A stretch of DNA of 64,000 nt from Mycobacterium shinjukuense (GTDB lineage Bacteria; Actinomycetota; Actinomycetes; Mycobacteriales; Mycobacteriaceae). The stretch is from assembly GCF_010730055.1 (NCBI RefSeq), contig NZ_AP022575.1, positions 3,348,001 through 3,412,000 on the forward strand, written 5' to 3'. Positions 33,964 through 45,583 of the stretch are shown piece by piece. How positions within the stretch are numbered: position 1 is the first letter of the stretch; every line of letters starts with the position of its first letter. The notes under the pieces were generated by a model. That model was not told the origin of the DNA, did not search any database, and worked only from the letters and a program-made list of their open reading frames with translations. The position numbers and the translations under genes were made by a program.

Positions 33964-35058
33964 CGCCGTGACGCGGTGGGCGGCCTCCATCAGCATCCAG
34001 CCGGACAGTTGCACCGACAGGTCCCGCTCGGCGACCTCGGAGCCGCTCACCGCACCCCCGACGAACTGCGCCCTCTTGCCCGCCGCGGTGGGCAATCCGG
34101 CGGCGCGGTCCCAAAACGCGCCGAATACCGGCAACCCGTCCAGGGTTTGCCGGTAGTCCCACGCCGAGCGCGCCGAGGCCAGCACCAGTGCGCGGGCGGT
34201 GTCGCGGGCCGCGGTGTCCTCGGCGCGGTCTCCCGGTAACGCCCTGGCGACCAGCGCAAGGTAGCGGGCGGTGATGCCGGCGAACAGGCCGCCGTCCCCG
34301 CCGTCGGCGCCCCGCAGCACACCCGCGGGCGCCATGTGCTCGTTGACGGCCGCCACCAACCGGTGCACGCGCCGCGCGTGTTCGGCGTTCCCGGTGCGCA
34401 CGGCAAGTTCGGTTTCCAGCCCGAGCACCACGCCCTGGCAGTAGGTGTACTGCGCGCGGACCAGCGAGCCCGCCTTGATGCCGTCGAACACCAGGTGCGT
34501 CTCGGGGTCGATCAGCGTGCGCTCGATCCAGTCGGCCATCGCCGCGGCGCGCGGCAGCCAGCCGTCGTAGCGAGCCAGGAAGATCCCCGCCGGACCATTG
34601 GCGGGGGCGTTGAAGAACCGGTCCTGCTTGCGCCACGGTATGCCGCCGCCGTCCTCGGGCGCCCACGCCGTGACGAACTGATCGGCGAGCTTGGCCAGCA
34701 CCCGCGGGCGCCGCACGCCGGCCACCCGGGCCGCCCGTTCCAACGCCAGCGCCAGCCACGCCATGTCGTCGTAATAGCTGTTGGTCCAGGAGAAGTTGCG
34801 TAGCCGGTGCGAACGGACCTGCCGCTTGATCCTGGTGAGCCGGTGCGGCTGCGGGTCGCGCAGCTGCGCGTCCAGCAGGCAATCCAGCAGATGCGCCTGC
34901 CACCAGTAGTGCCAGTCGCCGAACCAGCGCTCGCGGCGCGCCGGCGGCCAGGCCACCACCCCCAGCTGGGTGCCCGGCAGCGCCCACAGCCGCTTCAGGT
35001 GCCGTTGCGTGACGGCGGCTTCGGCGCTGGCGGCCCGATTCGCCCACACCTGATCCAT
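33952..35058 (-). CDS. Glycoside hydrolase family 76 protein (Rv0365c-like)
   Basis: 368 residues. GH76 enzymes cut alpha-1,6-mannans. The paired catalytic Asp residues lie in NSYYDDMAW (Asp97-Asp98), and the (alpha/alpha)6 repeats are seen as WGxx-type helices. No signal peptide is visible, so action may be cytoplasmic or secretion unconventional. Start ATG 35058. In M. tuberculosis two small genes (Rv0366c, Rv0367c) separate it from the next; here the gap is 16 bp. Confidence 0.87.
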   Translation of the reverse strand: MDQVWANRAASAEAAVTQRHLKRLWALPGTQLGVVAWPPARRERWFGDWHYWWQAHLLDCLLDAQLRDPQPHRLTRIKRQVRSHRLRNFSWTNSYYDDMAWLALALERAARVAGVRRPRVLAKLADQFVTAWAPEDGGGIPWRKQDRFFNAPANGPAGIFLARYDGWLPRAAAMADWIERTLIDPETHLVFDGIKAGSLVRAQYTYCQGVVLGLETELAVRTGNAEHARRVHRLVAAVNEHMAPAGVLRGADGGDGGLFAGITARYLALVARALPGDRAEDTAARDTARALVLASARSAWDYRQTLDGLPVFGAFWDRAAGLPTAAGKRAQFVGGAVSGSEVAERDLSVQLSGWMLMEAAHRVTASLG

Positions 35059-35074
35059 AGCTGCCGATCCTGCC

Positions 35075-36280
35075 CTATCGACCGCCGGCCAGCGCCAGCA
35101 GCAGCTGACGTAGGCCGGTCAGCGAGTGCGCCGGCAGGAACAGATCGCAATAGGGCAGCGCCGCCGCCATGGAACCGGCCAGCGGCTGGAATTCGCTGTG
35201 CGCCGCGCGGGGGTTGAGCCAGACCAGCGTTTGGGCACGGCGACGGACCCTGGCCAGTGCGCGGTCGAGCACCTCGGGGGGATCGCTGTCCCAGCCGTCG
35301 GAGGCGATGATCACCACCGCGCCGCGCAGCGCGGCGCCGTGCGGCGGGGCCAGCAGCGCCGCCACGCTGCGGCCGATGAACGTGCCGCCGTAGCGGTCGG
35401 TCACCTTCGCGTTGGCCCGCTGCAGCGCCAGCTCGGCCGAGCGGTGCGACAGCACCGCGGTCAGCCGGGTCAACGACGTCGAAAAGGCGAAGACCTCGGG
35501 GCGAATCCCGCCGTGGCGCAGCGCCGCCGCCCGCATCAGATGCAGGTAGATCGCGGCGTAGGGCTGCATCGACCGGCTCACGTCGCAGACCAGCACCACC
35601 CGCCGCGGTCGACGGCGCGGCCGGGACCGCGCCAGCAGCAAGGCTTCCCAGCCGGTGGCCCGCGACGCGTTCATGGTCGCCCGCAGGTCGATGCGCTTGC
35701 CGTGCGGGCTGGGCTCGAACCGCAGGCTGCGCCGCCGGGGCCAGCGCCGCACCGCGGTCTCCAGCCAGGAGCCCAGCAGCCGCAGGTCGTCGGGATCGAA
35801 TCGGTCGAACGGTTCGTCGGCCAGTGCCGCGATGCGGCTCGGCAGCACGTCGGGCAGCTGCAGGCTCAGCGCGTCGGCGTCGTCGTGAGCGACGACGGTT
35901 CGGGTGGCCCACGGCAGCGTGTGGGCTGCGGCGCTGCCCGACCGGCCGCCGGCGCGGTGCACGATCCCGGCCGCGGGGGTGTTGGGGCCCGGGAGCGGCG
36001 GGGACGCACCGGGGCCGCGTCGGTCGTCCAGCTCGACGCTGCCGAACACCGAGGCGAACACCGCGTCGAAGACGGCCAGCTCCTCCACGCGGTTGACCAG
36101 GGTCAGCCGGGTGGCCCAATACAGCGCCGACGGGGTGTGCGGCGGCAACCGCCGCAGAGCCTGCACGAAACCGGCCTGGCCGCTGGCGGACACCAGCACC
36201 CCGGCGCCGCGCAGGCGCGCCACCATCGCGGCCGCGAACGCCGCCAGGTCGACGCCCCGCAACAGGGCCGGGGTTGGCAT
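35075..36280 (-). CDS. coxE: CoxE-like von Willebrand factor A domain protein
   Basis: 401 residues from ATG 36280 (a TTG six bases up is less likely). The C-terminal half is a VWA domain with the metal-ion-dependent adhesion motif DVSRSM and the later TSN/T-like RYGGTFIG and SDGWDSDPPEV. CoxE and the AAA+ protein CoxD act together in maturing the Cu-Mo site of CO dehydrogenase in Oligotropha (family knowledge). It is the last gene of the cox run and follows coxG by 2 bp. Confidence 0.87.
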   Translation of the reverse strand: MPTPALLRGVDLAAFAAAMVARLRGAGVLVSASGQAGFVQALRRLPPHTPSALYWATRLTLVNRVEELAVFDAVFASVFGSVELDDRRGPGASPPLPGPNTPAAGIVHRAGGRSGSAAAHTLPWATRTVVAHDDADALSLQLPDVLPSRIAALADEPFDRFDPDDLRLLGSWLETAVRRWPRRRSLRFEPSPHGKRIDLRATMNASRATGWEALLLARSRPRRRPRRVVLVCDVSRSMQPYAAIYLHLMRAAALRHGGIRPEVFAFSTSLTRLTAVLSHRSAELALQRANAKVTDRYGGTFIGRSVAALLAPPHGAALRGAVVIIASDGWDSDPPEVLDRALARVRRRAQTLVWLNPRAAHSEFQPLAGSMAAALPYCDLFLPAHSLTGLRQLLLALAGGR

Positions 36281-36282
36281 GG

Positions 36283-36912
36283 TCAACGTCGCCGGCGCGC
36301 CAACCAGACCAGCACCACGGCCGCCAGCACGGCCAGCCCCACGGCAGCGTACTTCTTGAGCTTGCTGGCACCGGCGAGCTCCAGCAGGTCGATGGCAGCG
36401 GGCTCGGGGACGGCGCCGGGTGCGGCCGGCCGGGCGGCGACCTCCGGGCGCGGTTCACTTGCGGCGCTTTGCGCCTGGAGTTCGGCCTCCAGCGAGTCCA
36501 CAAACTGGCTGAGCAACTTCTCCGAAACCTGCTGCAGCATTCCGCTGCCGAACTGGGCCAGCTTGCCGACGATCTTCAGGTCGGTGTCGACGGTGACGCG
36601 GGTGCGCCCGTCCTCCTCGTGCAGCTGGGCGGTGACCGTGGCGGCCGCGTTGCCGGTGCCCCGCGATTCCTTACCCTGGCCGTCGATGACCGCGCGGTAC
36701 CGGTCGCGGTCCTGTTCGACGAAACGCACCTTGCCGGCGAATTCGCTGGTGACCGGCCCGACCTTGACCTTGACCTTGCCCAGATAGTCGTCGCCCTCGT
36801 GGCCGATCAGCTGCGCTCCTGGCATCAACGGGATCACCTGCTGCAGATCGCACAGCATGTCCCAGGCCCGCTCGATCGGCGCGCTGACGGTGAACTGGTG
36901 GGCGATCTTCAT
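36283..36912 (-). CDS. coxG: CoxG-like CO dehydrogenase subunit G family protein
   Basis: 209 residues. The first 150 form an SRPBCC (START-like) domain: FTVSAPIERAWDMLCDLQQV, MPGAQL and KIVGKLAQFGSGMLQQVS are the family markers. An Ala/Pro linker leads to one C-terminal transmembrane segment (KYAAVGLAVLAAVVLVWLA) and Arg residues, which would anchor it in the membrane. CoxG family proteins are thought to tie CO dehydrogenase to the membrane. It sits between coxD and coxE. Confidence 0.88.
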   Translation of the reverse strand: MKIAHQFTVSAPIERAWDMLCDLQQVIPLMPGAQLIGHEGDDYLGKVKVKVGPVTSEFAGKVRFVEQDRDRYRAVIDGQGKESRGTGNAAATVTAQLHEEDGRTRVTVDTDLKIVGKLAQFGSGMLQQVSEKLLSQFVDSLEAELQAQSAASEPRPEVAARPAAPGAVPEPAAIDLLELAGASKLKKYAAVGLAVLAAVVLVWLARRRR

Positions 36913-36932
36913 CTGGGGCGTCCTGTCATCTT

Positions 36933-37811
36933 TCAGGTGCGGCTGTATTCGACCAACGCGTCGCGAATCAGCGTCGCATCGTCGGGTGTCTTGGCCAGAG
37001 CCCCCAGGCTGGCCAGTGCTGGCTCGTCGACCAGGTCGGCCACCCCGAGCGCCACCAGGGCGGCGACCCAGTCGATCGTCTCGGCCACCCCGGGCGGCTT
37101 GTCCAGGTCGAGATCGCGTGCGCTGCCGACGAATTGGGTGACCTGCTCGATCAGCGGCCCGGTGGCACCGGGCACCGTCCGGCGGACGATCGCGGCCGCC
37201 CGGGCCGGCTCCGGGTAGTCGATCCAGTGGTAGAGGCAGCGTCGCCGCAGCGCGTCATGCAGGTCGCGGCTGCGGTTGGAGGTCAGCACCGCTATCGGCG
37301 GACGCTCGGCGACGAAGGTGCCCAGCTCGGGGACGGTGACCGCGGCCTCACCAAGAAACTCCAGCAGCAGCGCCTCGAATTCGTCGTCCGCCCGGTCGAT
37401 CTCGTCGATCAGCAGCACCGGTGGGGTTTGCCCGCGATGCCGGACGCACCGCAGAATCGGCCGATCCACCAGATAAGCCTCGGTGTACAGATCGGCCACG
37501 GAGATATTCGAGACGGCGCCGCCGCGCGCCTCAGCGAGCCGGATGGACAGCAGCTGGCGTTGGTAGTTCCAGTCGTAGAGCGCCTCGCTGGCCGTCAACC
37601 CCTCGTAGCACTGCAGCCGAATCAACGTGGTATCCAGCACCGCGGCAAGGGTTTTCGCCGCCGTCGTCTTGCCGACGCCGGGCTCGCCCTCCAGCAGCAG
37701 CGGCCTGCCAAGTGTGCTCGCCAGATAGATCGCCGACGCGGTTCCGGTGTCCAGCAGGAAATCCTGTGCGTCGAACCGGCGGATCACGTCGTCGGGGTCG
37801 GTGAACGTCAT
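36933..37811 (-). CDS. coxD: CoxD-like AAA+ ATPase of the MoxR family
   Basis: 292 residues from ATG 37811, which overlaps the stop of the previous gene by 4 bp. Walker A is GEPGVGKT (42-49), Walker B LLIDEIDRAD, and sensor 1 LTSNRSR. The longer reading upstream lies in the previous gene. MoxR ATPases work with a VWA partner as metal-centre chaperones; coxE two genes on is that partner. In CO dehydrogenase this pair is needed to insert the copper and sulfur at molybdenum. Confidence 0.92.
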   Translation of the reverse strand: MTFTDPDDVIRRFDAQDFLLDTGTASAIYLASTLGRPLLLEGEPGVGKTTAAKTLAAVLDTTLIRLQCYEGLTASEALYDWNYQRQLLSIRLAEARGGAVSNISVADLYTEAYLVDRPILRCVRHRGQTPPVLLIDEIDRADDEFEALLLEFLGEAAVTVPELGTFVAERPPIAVLTSNRSRDLHDALRRRCLYHWIDYPEPARAAAIVRRTVPGATGPLIEQVTQFVGSARDLDLDKPPGVAETIDWVAALVALGVADLVDEPALASLGALAKTPDDATLIRDALVEYSRT

Positions 37812-38401
37812 GGCGGCACCGATTCCAGCAGCCGCCGGTAGTCGTCCCAGCTGTCCACGTCCAGCGGCACCGGACCGTCCACCGCGAGCTCGCCCACTGG
37901 ATGCCGGCCGGAGTGCACCAGCTGCCACGCCCCCTTGTCGCCGTGCAACCGCGTGAGTTCGCCGAACACGGTGCGGCCAAACCAGAATGGATGCCCGATG
38001 CCGTCGGTGTAGCGGCACACCATGATGTCGGTGGCCGGCCCGGCGGCGATGATCCGTCGCAGTGTCGCCGGCGCCACCTGGGGCTGGTCGCCCAGCATCA
38101 GCACGATGCCGGCGGCCCGCGGATGCACCCGGTCCAACGCGAGGCGCAGCGACGCCGAACACCCGCCGCCGAGATCCCCGACGACCACCACGTCGGTGCC
38201 GTGCAGGGCCACCGCGGCGCGCACCGCCGGCGCGGCACCGCCCAGGGTGAGGATCAGCTGGTCGAATCCGGCTTGCCGGGCGACGTCGAGGGTGGCCCCG
38301 AGCACCGTGGTATCCCGGTACGGCAGCAGCTGTTTGGGCGTGCCCAGCCGGGTGGAGCGCCCGGCGGCAAGCACCACACCGGTGACCTTGCGCGCCGTCA
38401 T
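37808..38401 (-). CDS. MobA-like nucleotidyltransferase (molybdopterin cytidylyltransferase type)
   Basis: 197 residues. The nucleotide-binding signature GVVLAAGRSTRLGTPKQLLP is at 8-27, and LMLGDQPQVAP follows with the metal-binding Asp. The class matches enzymes that add CMP to molybdopterin for the xanthine oxidase/CO dehydrogenase family (MocA type). Overlaps of 4 bp with genes on both sides show tight coupling. Family membership is firm; the nucleotide used is inferred. Confidence 0.88.
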   Translation of the reverse strand: MTARKVTGVVLAAGRSTRLGTPKQLLPYRDTTVLGATLDVARQAGFDQLILTLGGAAPAVRAAVALHGTDVVVVGDLGGGCSASLRLALDRVHPRAAGIVLMLGDQPQVAPATLRRIIAAGPATDIMVCRYTDGIGHPFWFGRTVFGELTRLHGDKGAWQLVHSGRHPVGELAVDGPVPLDVDSWDDYRRLLESVPP

Positions 38402-39153
38402 GCGCCGCTGTTCCCGCCCGCCAACGCCTTCCGGCATCCCAGTCCGCCGCCGCGGCGGGTGGCGATCAGTTCCGCGGCGATCGACACCGCGATCTCCGCC
38501 GGCGTCTTGGCGCCGATGGCCAATCCGACCGGGGTGTGCACCCGGGCCCGCTCGGCGTCGGACAGGTCGAGCGAATCCAGGATGGACGCGCCGCGCACCG
38601 TGCTGGCCACCAGACCGACATACCCGACCCCGCCATCCAGCGCCGCGCGGATGATGTCGGCTTCGGGCCCGCCGTGGCTGGCGATCACAACCGCAGTTGG
38701 CAAGGCGTCGGCGTCGGCCAGATCGGTGTCGCGTCGCGCATCGTAGCCCAACAGGCCGCACAGCTCGATCAACGCGTCGGCGATCGGGGTTTCGCCGTAA
38801 ATCCGGATCAGCGGGGCCGGCAGCTGCGGGGCCAGAAAGATCTCCAGGGATCCACCGGCCAGGCACGGGTTGACCACCACACACGCGCCGGGAGCTTCGG
38901 GAAAGTGCACGTCACCGTCGGGCAGCACGCGCAGCAGCACACTCTCGCCGGCCTGCAACACGCCCATCGCCGCCTTGCGAACCGAGTTCTGCGCACAGTG
39001 CCCGCCGACAAAGCCCTCGATGGTGCCGTCCGCCAACAGGATTGCCTCATCACCCGGCCGTGCCGAGGTGGGCGGCTGGGCCCGCACCACGGTCGCGCGC
39101 ACGAACGGTGTCCGCGCGGCCACCAGCTGCGCGGCCCGGTCACTGATGGACAT
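38398..39153 (-). CDS. XdhC/CoxI family molybdenum enzyme maturation protein, first copy
   Basis: 251 residues from ATG 39153. ERGDEAILLADGTIEGFVGG-type start with GGHCAQ, then a Rossmann fold (RIYGETPIADALIELCGLLG), VGLVASTVRGASILD and TPVGLAIGAKTPAEIAVSIAAE. XdhC proteins hold the mature molybdopterin cofactor and help its sulfuration and insertion into the target enzyme. It lies between coxL and the MobA-like gene. A second family member is at 43079-44230. Confidence 0.88.
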   Translation of the reverse strand: MSISDRAAQLVAARTPFVRATVVRAQPPTSARPGDEAILLADGTIEGFVGGHCAQNSVRKAAMGVLQAGESVLLRVLPDGDVHFPEAPGACVVVNPCLAGGSLEIFLAPQLPAPLIRIYGETPIADALIELCGLLGYDARRDTDLADADALPTAVVIASHGGPEADIIRAALDGGVGYVGLVASTVRGASILDSLDLSDAERARVHTPVGLAIGAKTPAEIAVSIAAELIATRRGGGLGCRKALAGGNSGA

Positions 39154-39173
39154 CGGCGCCCCCAAGATCGCCC

Positions 39174-41569
<2,396 letters not shown>

Positions 41570-41573
<4 letters not shown>

Positions 41574-42049
41574 GGCTCGGCCTTAACGGTCTGGTGCTGT
41601 GCGGCCCACTGGATGGAGCGCACGATGGTGGTGTAGCCGGTGCACCGGCAGATCTGCCCCGAGATCGCCTCCCGAATGGTCTGTTCGTCGGGATCCGGAT
41701 TGCGGTCCAGCAGCATGCGCGCGGTGATCATCATTCCCGGTGTGCAGAAACCGCATTGCAGACCGTGGCAGCGCATGAAGCCTTCCTGCACCGGGTCGAG
41801 CTGGCCGTCGGGCCCCGCCAAGCCCTCCACGGTCCGCACGCTATGCCCGGACGCCATCACGGCCAGCATCGTGCAGGACTTCACCGGGACGCCGTCGACG
41901 TCGACCACGCAGGTTCCGCAGTTGCTGGTGTCGCAACCCCAGTGGGTTCCGGTGAGCCGCAACTGATCACGAAGGAAATGCACCAACAGCATCCGGGGTT
42001 CGACCTCGGCGGTGACCGGTTCGCCGTTGACGGTCATGTTCACCTGCAT
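41570..42049 (-). CDS. coxS: CO dehydrogenase small, iron-sulfur subunit
   Basis: 159 residues from ATG 42049, with AGGAGAAGC before it. It carries two [2Fe-2S] clusters: the plant-type set C39, C44, C47 and C59 (GCDTSNCGTC.. KSC) and the C-terminal set C99, C102, C134 and C136 (CGFCTPGM .. CRCTGY). It passes electrons from the Mo site to the FAD subunit. A 95-bp gap separates it from coxM. Confidence 0.95.
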
Positions 42050-42144
42050 GGGCTTCTCCTTTCTGGCGGCGACCTGGCGGCGACCTGGGGGCACCGCCCG
42101 CTTGCCGGGGACTGCGCCCGGCTTCGCCGCGCTTGCGATCGCCT

Positions 42145-43047
42145 TTAGTTCCCTTCCGGCGCTGGCTGATTACGCACCCGTTCGGCCGCGGTGCGCAACG
42201 TTCGGATGGTCAGTTCGGCGGCCAGGTGCCGCTTATACTCGGCAGTGCCGCGCAGGTCGGTCACCGGTTCGCAGGCTTGGGCGGCCAGGCGGCCCGCCTC
42301 GGCGAAGACGGCCTCGGTGGCCGGCTGGCCGACCAGCGCTGTCGAGATCTCCGCCAGCGCGGCCGGGTCCGGATTCACCGCGGTCAGCCCCACCCGGGCG
42401 GCGACGATGGTGTCTTCTCCGGTGTTGCCGTCCAGTGTCAGGCTCGCACCGGCCGCGGTGATCGCCCAGTCGCCGACCCGCCGCTCTACCTTCGCGTAGG
42501 CGCTGGATGTGTTGTGCCGCACCGGGATTCGGACATCGATCAGGATCTCGTTGGACGCCAGCGCGGTCTCGTACGGGCCAACCAGGAAGTCGTCGATGGC
42601 GATCTCGCGTTCGCCCGCCGGCCCGCGCACCAGGCACACCGCGCCCAGCACGGTGCACACGGTGGACAGGTCCTCGGCCGGATCCGCCTGGCACAGCGAC
42701 CCGCCCAGGGTGCCGCGGTTGCGCACCACCGGGTCGGCGATCACCCGTTCGGCGTCGCGGAAGATCGGGCACGCCGCGGCCAGGCGGTCCGACTCCAACA
42801 ACTCGCGGTGTCGGGTCATGGCGCCGATCCGAACCAGGGTGGGGTCGGTGATCACATAGCCCAGCTCGGGCGCCAGGTCGTTGATGTCGACCAGGTACTC
42901 GGGGTTGGCGATGCGCAGCTTCATCATCGGCAGCAGGCTGTGTCCGCCGGCGACGATGCGCGCCCCCTCCCCCAGCCGATCCAGCAGTCCAATGGCATGG
43001 TCCACGCTGGTCGCACGTTCGTATTCGAAGGGCCCAGGTACTTGCAT
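42145..43047 (-). CDS. coxM: CO dehydrogenase medium, FAD-binding subunit
   Basis: 300 residues from ATG 43047 (MQVPGPFEYERA); a start 24 bp further up is possible. The FAD-binding motifs are AGGHSLLPMMKLR (about 34-46) and RGTLGGSLCQADPAEDL (about 112-128). It takes electrons from coxS for transfer to the respiratory chain. It starts the coxMSL run and follows the second XdhC gene by 31 bp. Confidence 0.94.
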   Translation of the reverse strand: MQVPGPFEYERATSVDHAIGLLDRLGEGARIVAGGHSLLPMMKLRIANPEYLVDINDLAPELGYVITDPTLVRIGAMTRHRELLESDRLAAACPIFRDAERVIADPVVRNRGTLGGSLCQADPAEDLSTVCTVLGAVCLVRGPAGEREIAIDDFLVGPYETALASNEILIDVRIPVRHNTSSAYAKVERRVGDWAITAAGASLTLDGNTGEDTIVAARVGLTAVNPDPAALAEISTALVGQPATEAVFAEAGRLAAQACEPVTDLRGTAEYKRHLAAELTIRTLRTAAERVRNQPAPEGN

Positions 43048-43078
43048 GCGGCCAGTGTCAACCGCCCCCACACGGCCG

Positions 43079-44230
43079 TCAATGTCGAGTTAAGTGATCG
43101 TTTAACTCGTGCGCGTCGTGGTGGATCCGGCCGACCATCTCGGCCAGCGGGCGCCCGCCGCCACCCCAACGCCGCGCGATGATGTCGGCCGCGATCGAGA
43201 CCGCGGTCTCCTCCGGGGTGCGGGCGCCCAGGTCCAGTCCGATCGGGCTGGACAGCCGGCTCAGCTCGGCATCGGTCAGCCCCGCCGCTTTGAGCCGCGC
43301 CATCCGGTCGTCGTGCGTTCGGCGCGATCCCATCGCCCCCACATAGCCGACCCGCGGCAGCCGCAGCGCCACCTCGAGCACCGGGACGTCGAACTTCGGA
43401 TCGTGGGTCAGCACGCAGATCACCGTGTGCTCGTCGACGGCGCCCGCCTGCGCCTGGGCGGCCAGATAGCGGTGCGGCCAGTCGACGACGACCTCGTCGG
43501 CCGTCGGGAAACGTGCCGGCGTGGCGAAAACCGAGCGGGCGTCGCAGACGGTGACCCGGTAGCCCAGGAACGAGCCCTGCCGCGCCAGGGCGGCGGCGAA
43601 ATCGATGGCGCCGAACACCAGCATCCGCGGGCGCGGGGCGTAGCTGGACACGAAGACCTCCATGCCCTCGCCGAGACGTTGCCCGTCGGGCCCGTACTCG
43701 AGGACCTCGGTGCGCCCCGAGGCCAACAGACCCCGCGCGTCGTCGATGACCGCGGTGTCGGCACGTAGCGACCCCAGCGACCCGGCCACCGTGTCCGGCC
43801 GGACCACGAGCCTGCGTCCGACGCGCCGGGCGTCCGGATGGGCGATGACGGTCGCGACGGCCACCGGCCGATGGGCGGTGATGTCCTCGGCCACCTCGCC
43901 GAGCTCGGGAAAGGCGGTCCGCGAGATGGATTCGACGAAGACGTCGATGCTGCCGCCGCATGTCAGCCCGACCGCGAACGCGTCGGCGTCGCCCACCCCG
44001 TAGCGCGCCCGCCGAGGTGGCCCGCCCCGGGCCACCTCGGCGGCCAGCTCGTACACGGCGCCCTCGACGCAACCACCCGACACCGACCCGCTCACCGAGC
44101 CGTCCGGCGCCACCAGCAGCGCGGCTCCCGGCTGCCGGGGCGCCGACCGGAACGTGCGCACCACCGTCGCCACCCCCGCGGTGTCCCCGGCACTCCAGAT
44201 CGCCATCAACTCGGCAAGCACGTCGCGCAC
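43079..44230 (-). CDS. XdhC/CoxI family molybdenum enzyme maturation protein, second copy
   Basis: 383 residues from GTG 44230. It has both the N-terminal XdhC/CoxI domain (APDGSVSGSVSGGCVEGAVY with the conserved GGCVE) and the C-terminal Rossmann domain (MLVFGAIDFAAALARQGSFLG, THDPKFDVPVLEVAL, PIGLDLGARTPEETAVSIAA). It is longer than the first copy because it keeps a full intermediate domain. As first gene of the minus-strand cox run it lies only 24 bp from the divergent LysR gene. Confidence 0.9.
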   Translation of the reverse strand: MRDVLAELMAIWSAGDTAGVATVVRTFRSAPRQPGAALLVAPDGSVSGSVSGGCVEGAVYELAAEVARGGPPRRARYGVGDADAFAVGLTCGGSIDVFVESISRTAFPELGEVAEDITAHRPVAVATVIAHPDARRVGRRLVVRPDTVAGSLGSLRADTAVIDDARGLLASGRTEVLEYGPDGQRLGEGMEVFVSSYAPRPRMLVFGAIDFAAALARQGSFLGYRVTVCDARSVFATPARFPTADEVVVDWPHRYLAAQAQAGAVDEHTVICVLTHDPKFDVPVLEVALRLPRVGYVGAMGSRRTHDDRMARLKAAGLTDAELSRLSSPIGLDLGARTPEETAVSIAADIIARRWGGGGRPLAEMVGRIHHDAHELNDHLTRH

Positions 44231-44254
44231 ACCTCCCAAAGTAGGCTCATCCTC

Positions 44255-45220
44255 ATGACCCCGGCTCAACTTCGGGCCTATTCGGCGGTGGTGCGCTTGG
44301 GCTCGGTGCGGGCCGCCGCCGCGGAACTGGGTGTTTCCGACGCCGGCGTCTCGATGCACGTCGCGGCCCTGCGCAAGGAACTCGACGACCCGCTGTTCAC
44401 CCGGACCGCGGCCGGTCTGGCGTTCACCCCCGGCGGGCTGCGGCTGGCCAGCCGCGCCGTGGAAATCCTGGGCCTGCAACAACAAACCGCGATCGAGGTC
44501 ACCGAGGCCGCCCACGGGCGCCGGCTGCTGCGCATCGCCGCGGCCAGCACGTTCGCCGAACACGCCGCACCTGGTCTGATCGAGCTGTTCTCCTCGCGCG
44601 CCGACGACCTTTCGGTCGAGTTGAGCGTGCATCCCACCAGCCGATTCCGCGACCTGATCCGCTCGCGCGCGGTCGACATCGCGATCGGCCCGGCCAGCGA
44701 AGGTTGGTTCGGTGCCGACGGCTCGATCTTCGTGCGGCCGTTCCTGAAGTACCAGATCATCACCGTGGTCGCACCGCACAGCCCGCTGGCGGTGGGCAGC
44801 CCGACCCCGGCGCTGCTGCGGCACCAGCGGTGGATGCTGGGCCCGTCGGCCGGCAGCGTCGACGGGGAGATCGCAACGATGTTGCGCGGCTTGGCAATTC
44901 CGGAGTTCCAGCAGCGGATCTTCCAGAGTGACGCCGCCGCGCTGGAAGAGGTGCTCCGCGTCGGCGGTGCGACCCTGACCATCGGTTTCGCGGTCGCCAA
45001 AGACCTTGCCGCCGGACGGCTGGTGCATGTAACCGGTCCCGGGCTGGATCGGGCCGGCCAGTGGTGCGCGGCGACGTTGGCGCCGTCGGCCCGCCAACCC
45101 GCGGTGTCCGAGCTGGTCCGCTTCATCACCACGCCCCGCTGCATCCAGGCGATGATCCGGGGCAGTGGGGTCGGGGTGACGCGGTTTCGTCCGAAGGTGC
45201 ACGTCACGCTGTGGAGTTAG
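44255..45220 (+). CDS. LysR family transcriptional regulator (Rv0377-like)
   Basis: 321 residues. The N-terminal winged helix-turn-helix spans about residues 1-60 (LRAYSAVVRLGSVRAAAAEL, SDAGVSMHVAALRKELDDPL), followed by the substrate-binding domain. It is divergent from the cox run with only 24 bp between the start codons, a standard layout for a LysR protein that controls both itself and the neighbour. Control of the cox genes is therefore likely; the inducer is unknown. Two small hairpins follow the stop. Confidence 0.9.
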   Translation: MTPAQLRAYSAVVRLGSVRAAAAELGVSDAGVSMHVAALRKELDDPLFTRTAAGLAFTPGGLRLASRAVEILGLQQQTAIEVTEAAHGRRLLRIAAASTFAEHAAPGLIELFSSRADDLSVELSVHPTSRFRDLIRSRAVDIAIGPASEGWFGADGSIFVRPFLKYQIITVVAPHSPLAVGSPTPALLRHQRWMLGPSAGSVDGEIATMLRGLAIPEFQQRIFQSDAAALEEVLRVGGATLTIGFAVAKDLAAGRLVHVTGPGLDRAGQWCAATLAPSARQPAVSELVRFITTPRCIQAMIRGSGVGVTRFRPKVHVTLWS

Positions 45221-45244
45221 TGCCGTCGGCCCTGAGCTAGGAGT

Positions 45245-45289
45245 TGACCCGTAATGGGTCAGCGGCGCCAACCAGCTTGGGTGCTGGTT
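45245..45289 (+). terminator. Two small hairpins after the LysR gene
   Basis: TGACCC-GTAAT-GGGTCA (45245-45261) and AACCAGC-TTGGGT-GCTGGTT (45270-45289), the second followed by GGTTTC. They start 25 bp after the stop and may end the LysR transcript. Confidence 0.5.
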
Positions 45290-45583
45290 GGTTTCGGCTG
45301 GTTCCGCGACGTGCACACTGTGAGTGTGGTCTGTTCGGGGTGGGCCCCGGACCCCGAAACCCCCTCGAGCAACCCATGCAGCAGCAACACCTCTCGGTCA
45401 GGTGTTGCAGCGATCACTTGACACCAGCGAGATGTGCCGCCCCACGGTGCACTGTGCCTTATCGATTTGGCATTTCGGTGGGCGGATTGCCCTTGAGCTG
45501 GCCTTGCCTGGGCGCGCATTCTACATCCTAGAGGGTTCTCCGGGGCGTCGCGCGCCGCGGGTGATGTTGCTGGGAGGATTGCG
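45290..45583. other. Intergenic region upstream of the PE_PGRS gene
   Basis: About 290 bp with several short frames but no credible gene. It probably holds the PE_PGRS promoter. The small glycine-rich gene present here in M. tuberculosis (Rv0378) is not recognised. Confidence 0.4.
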
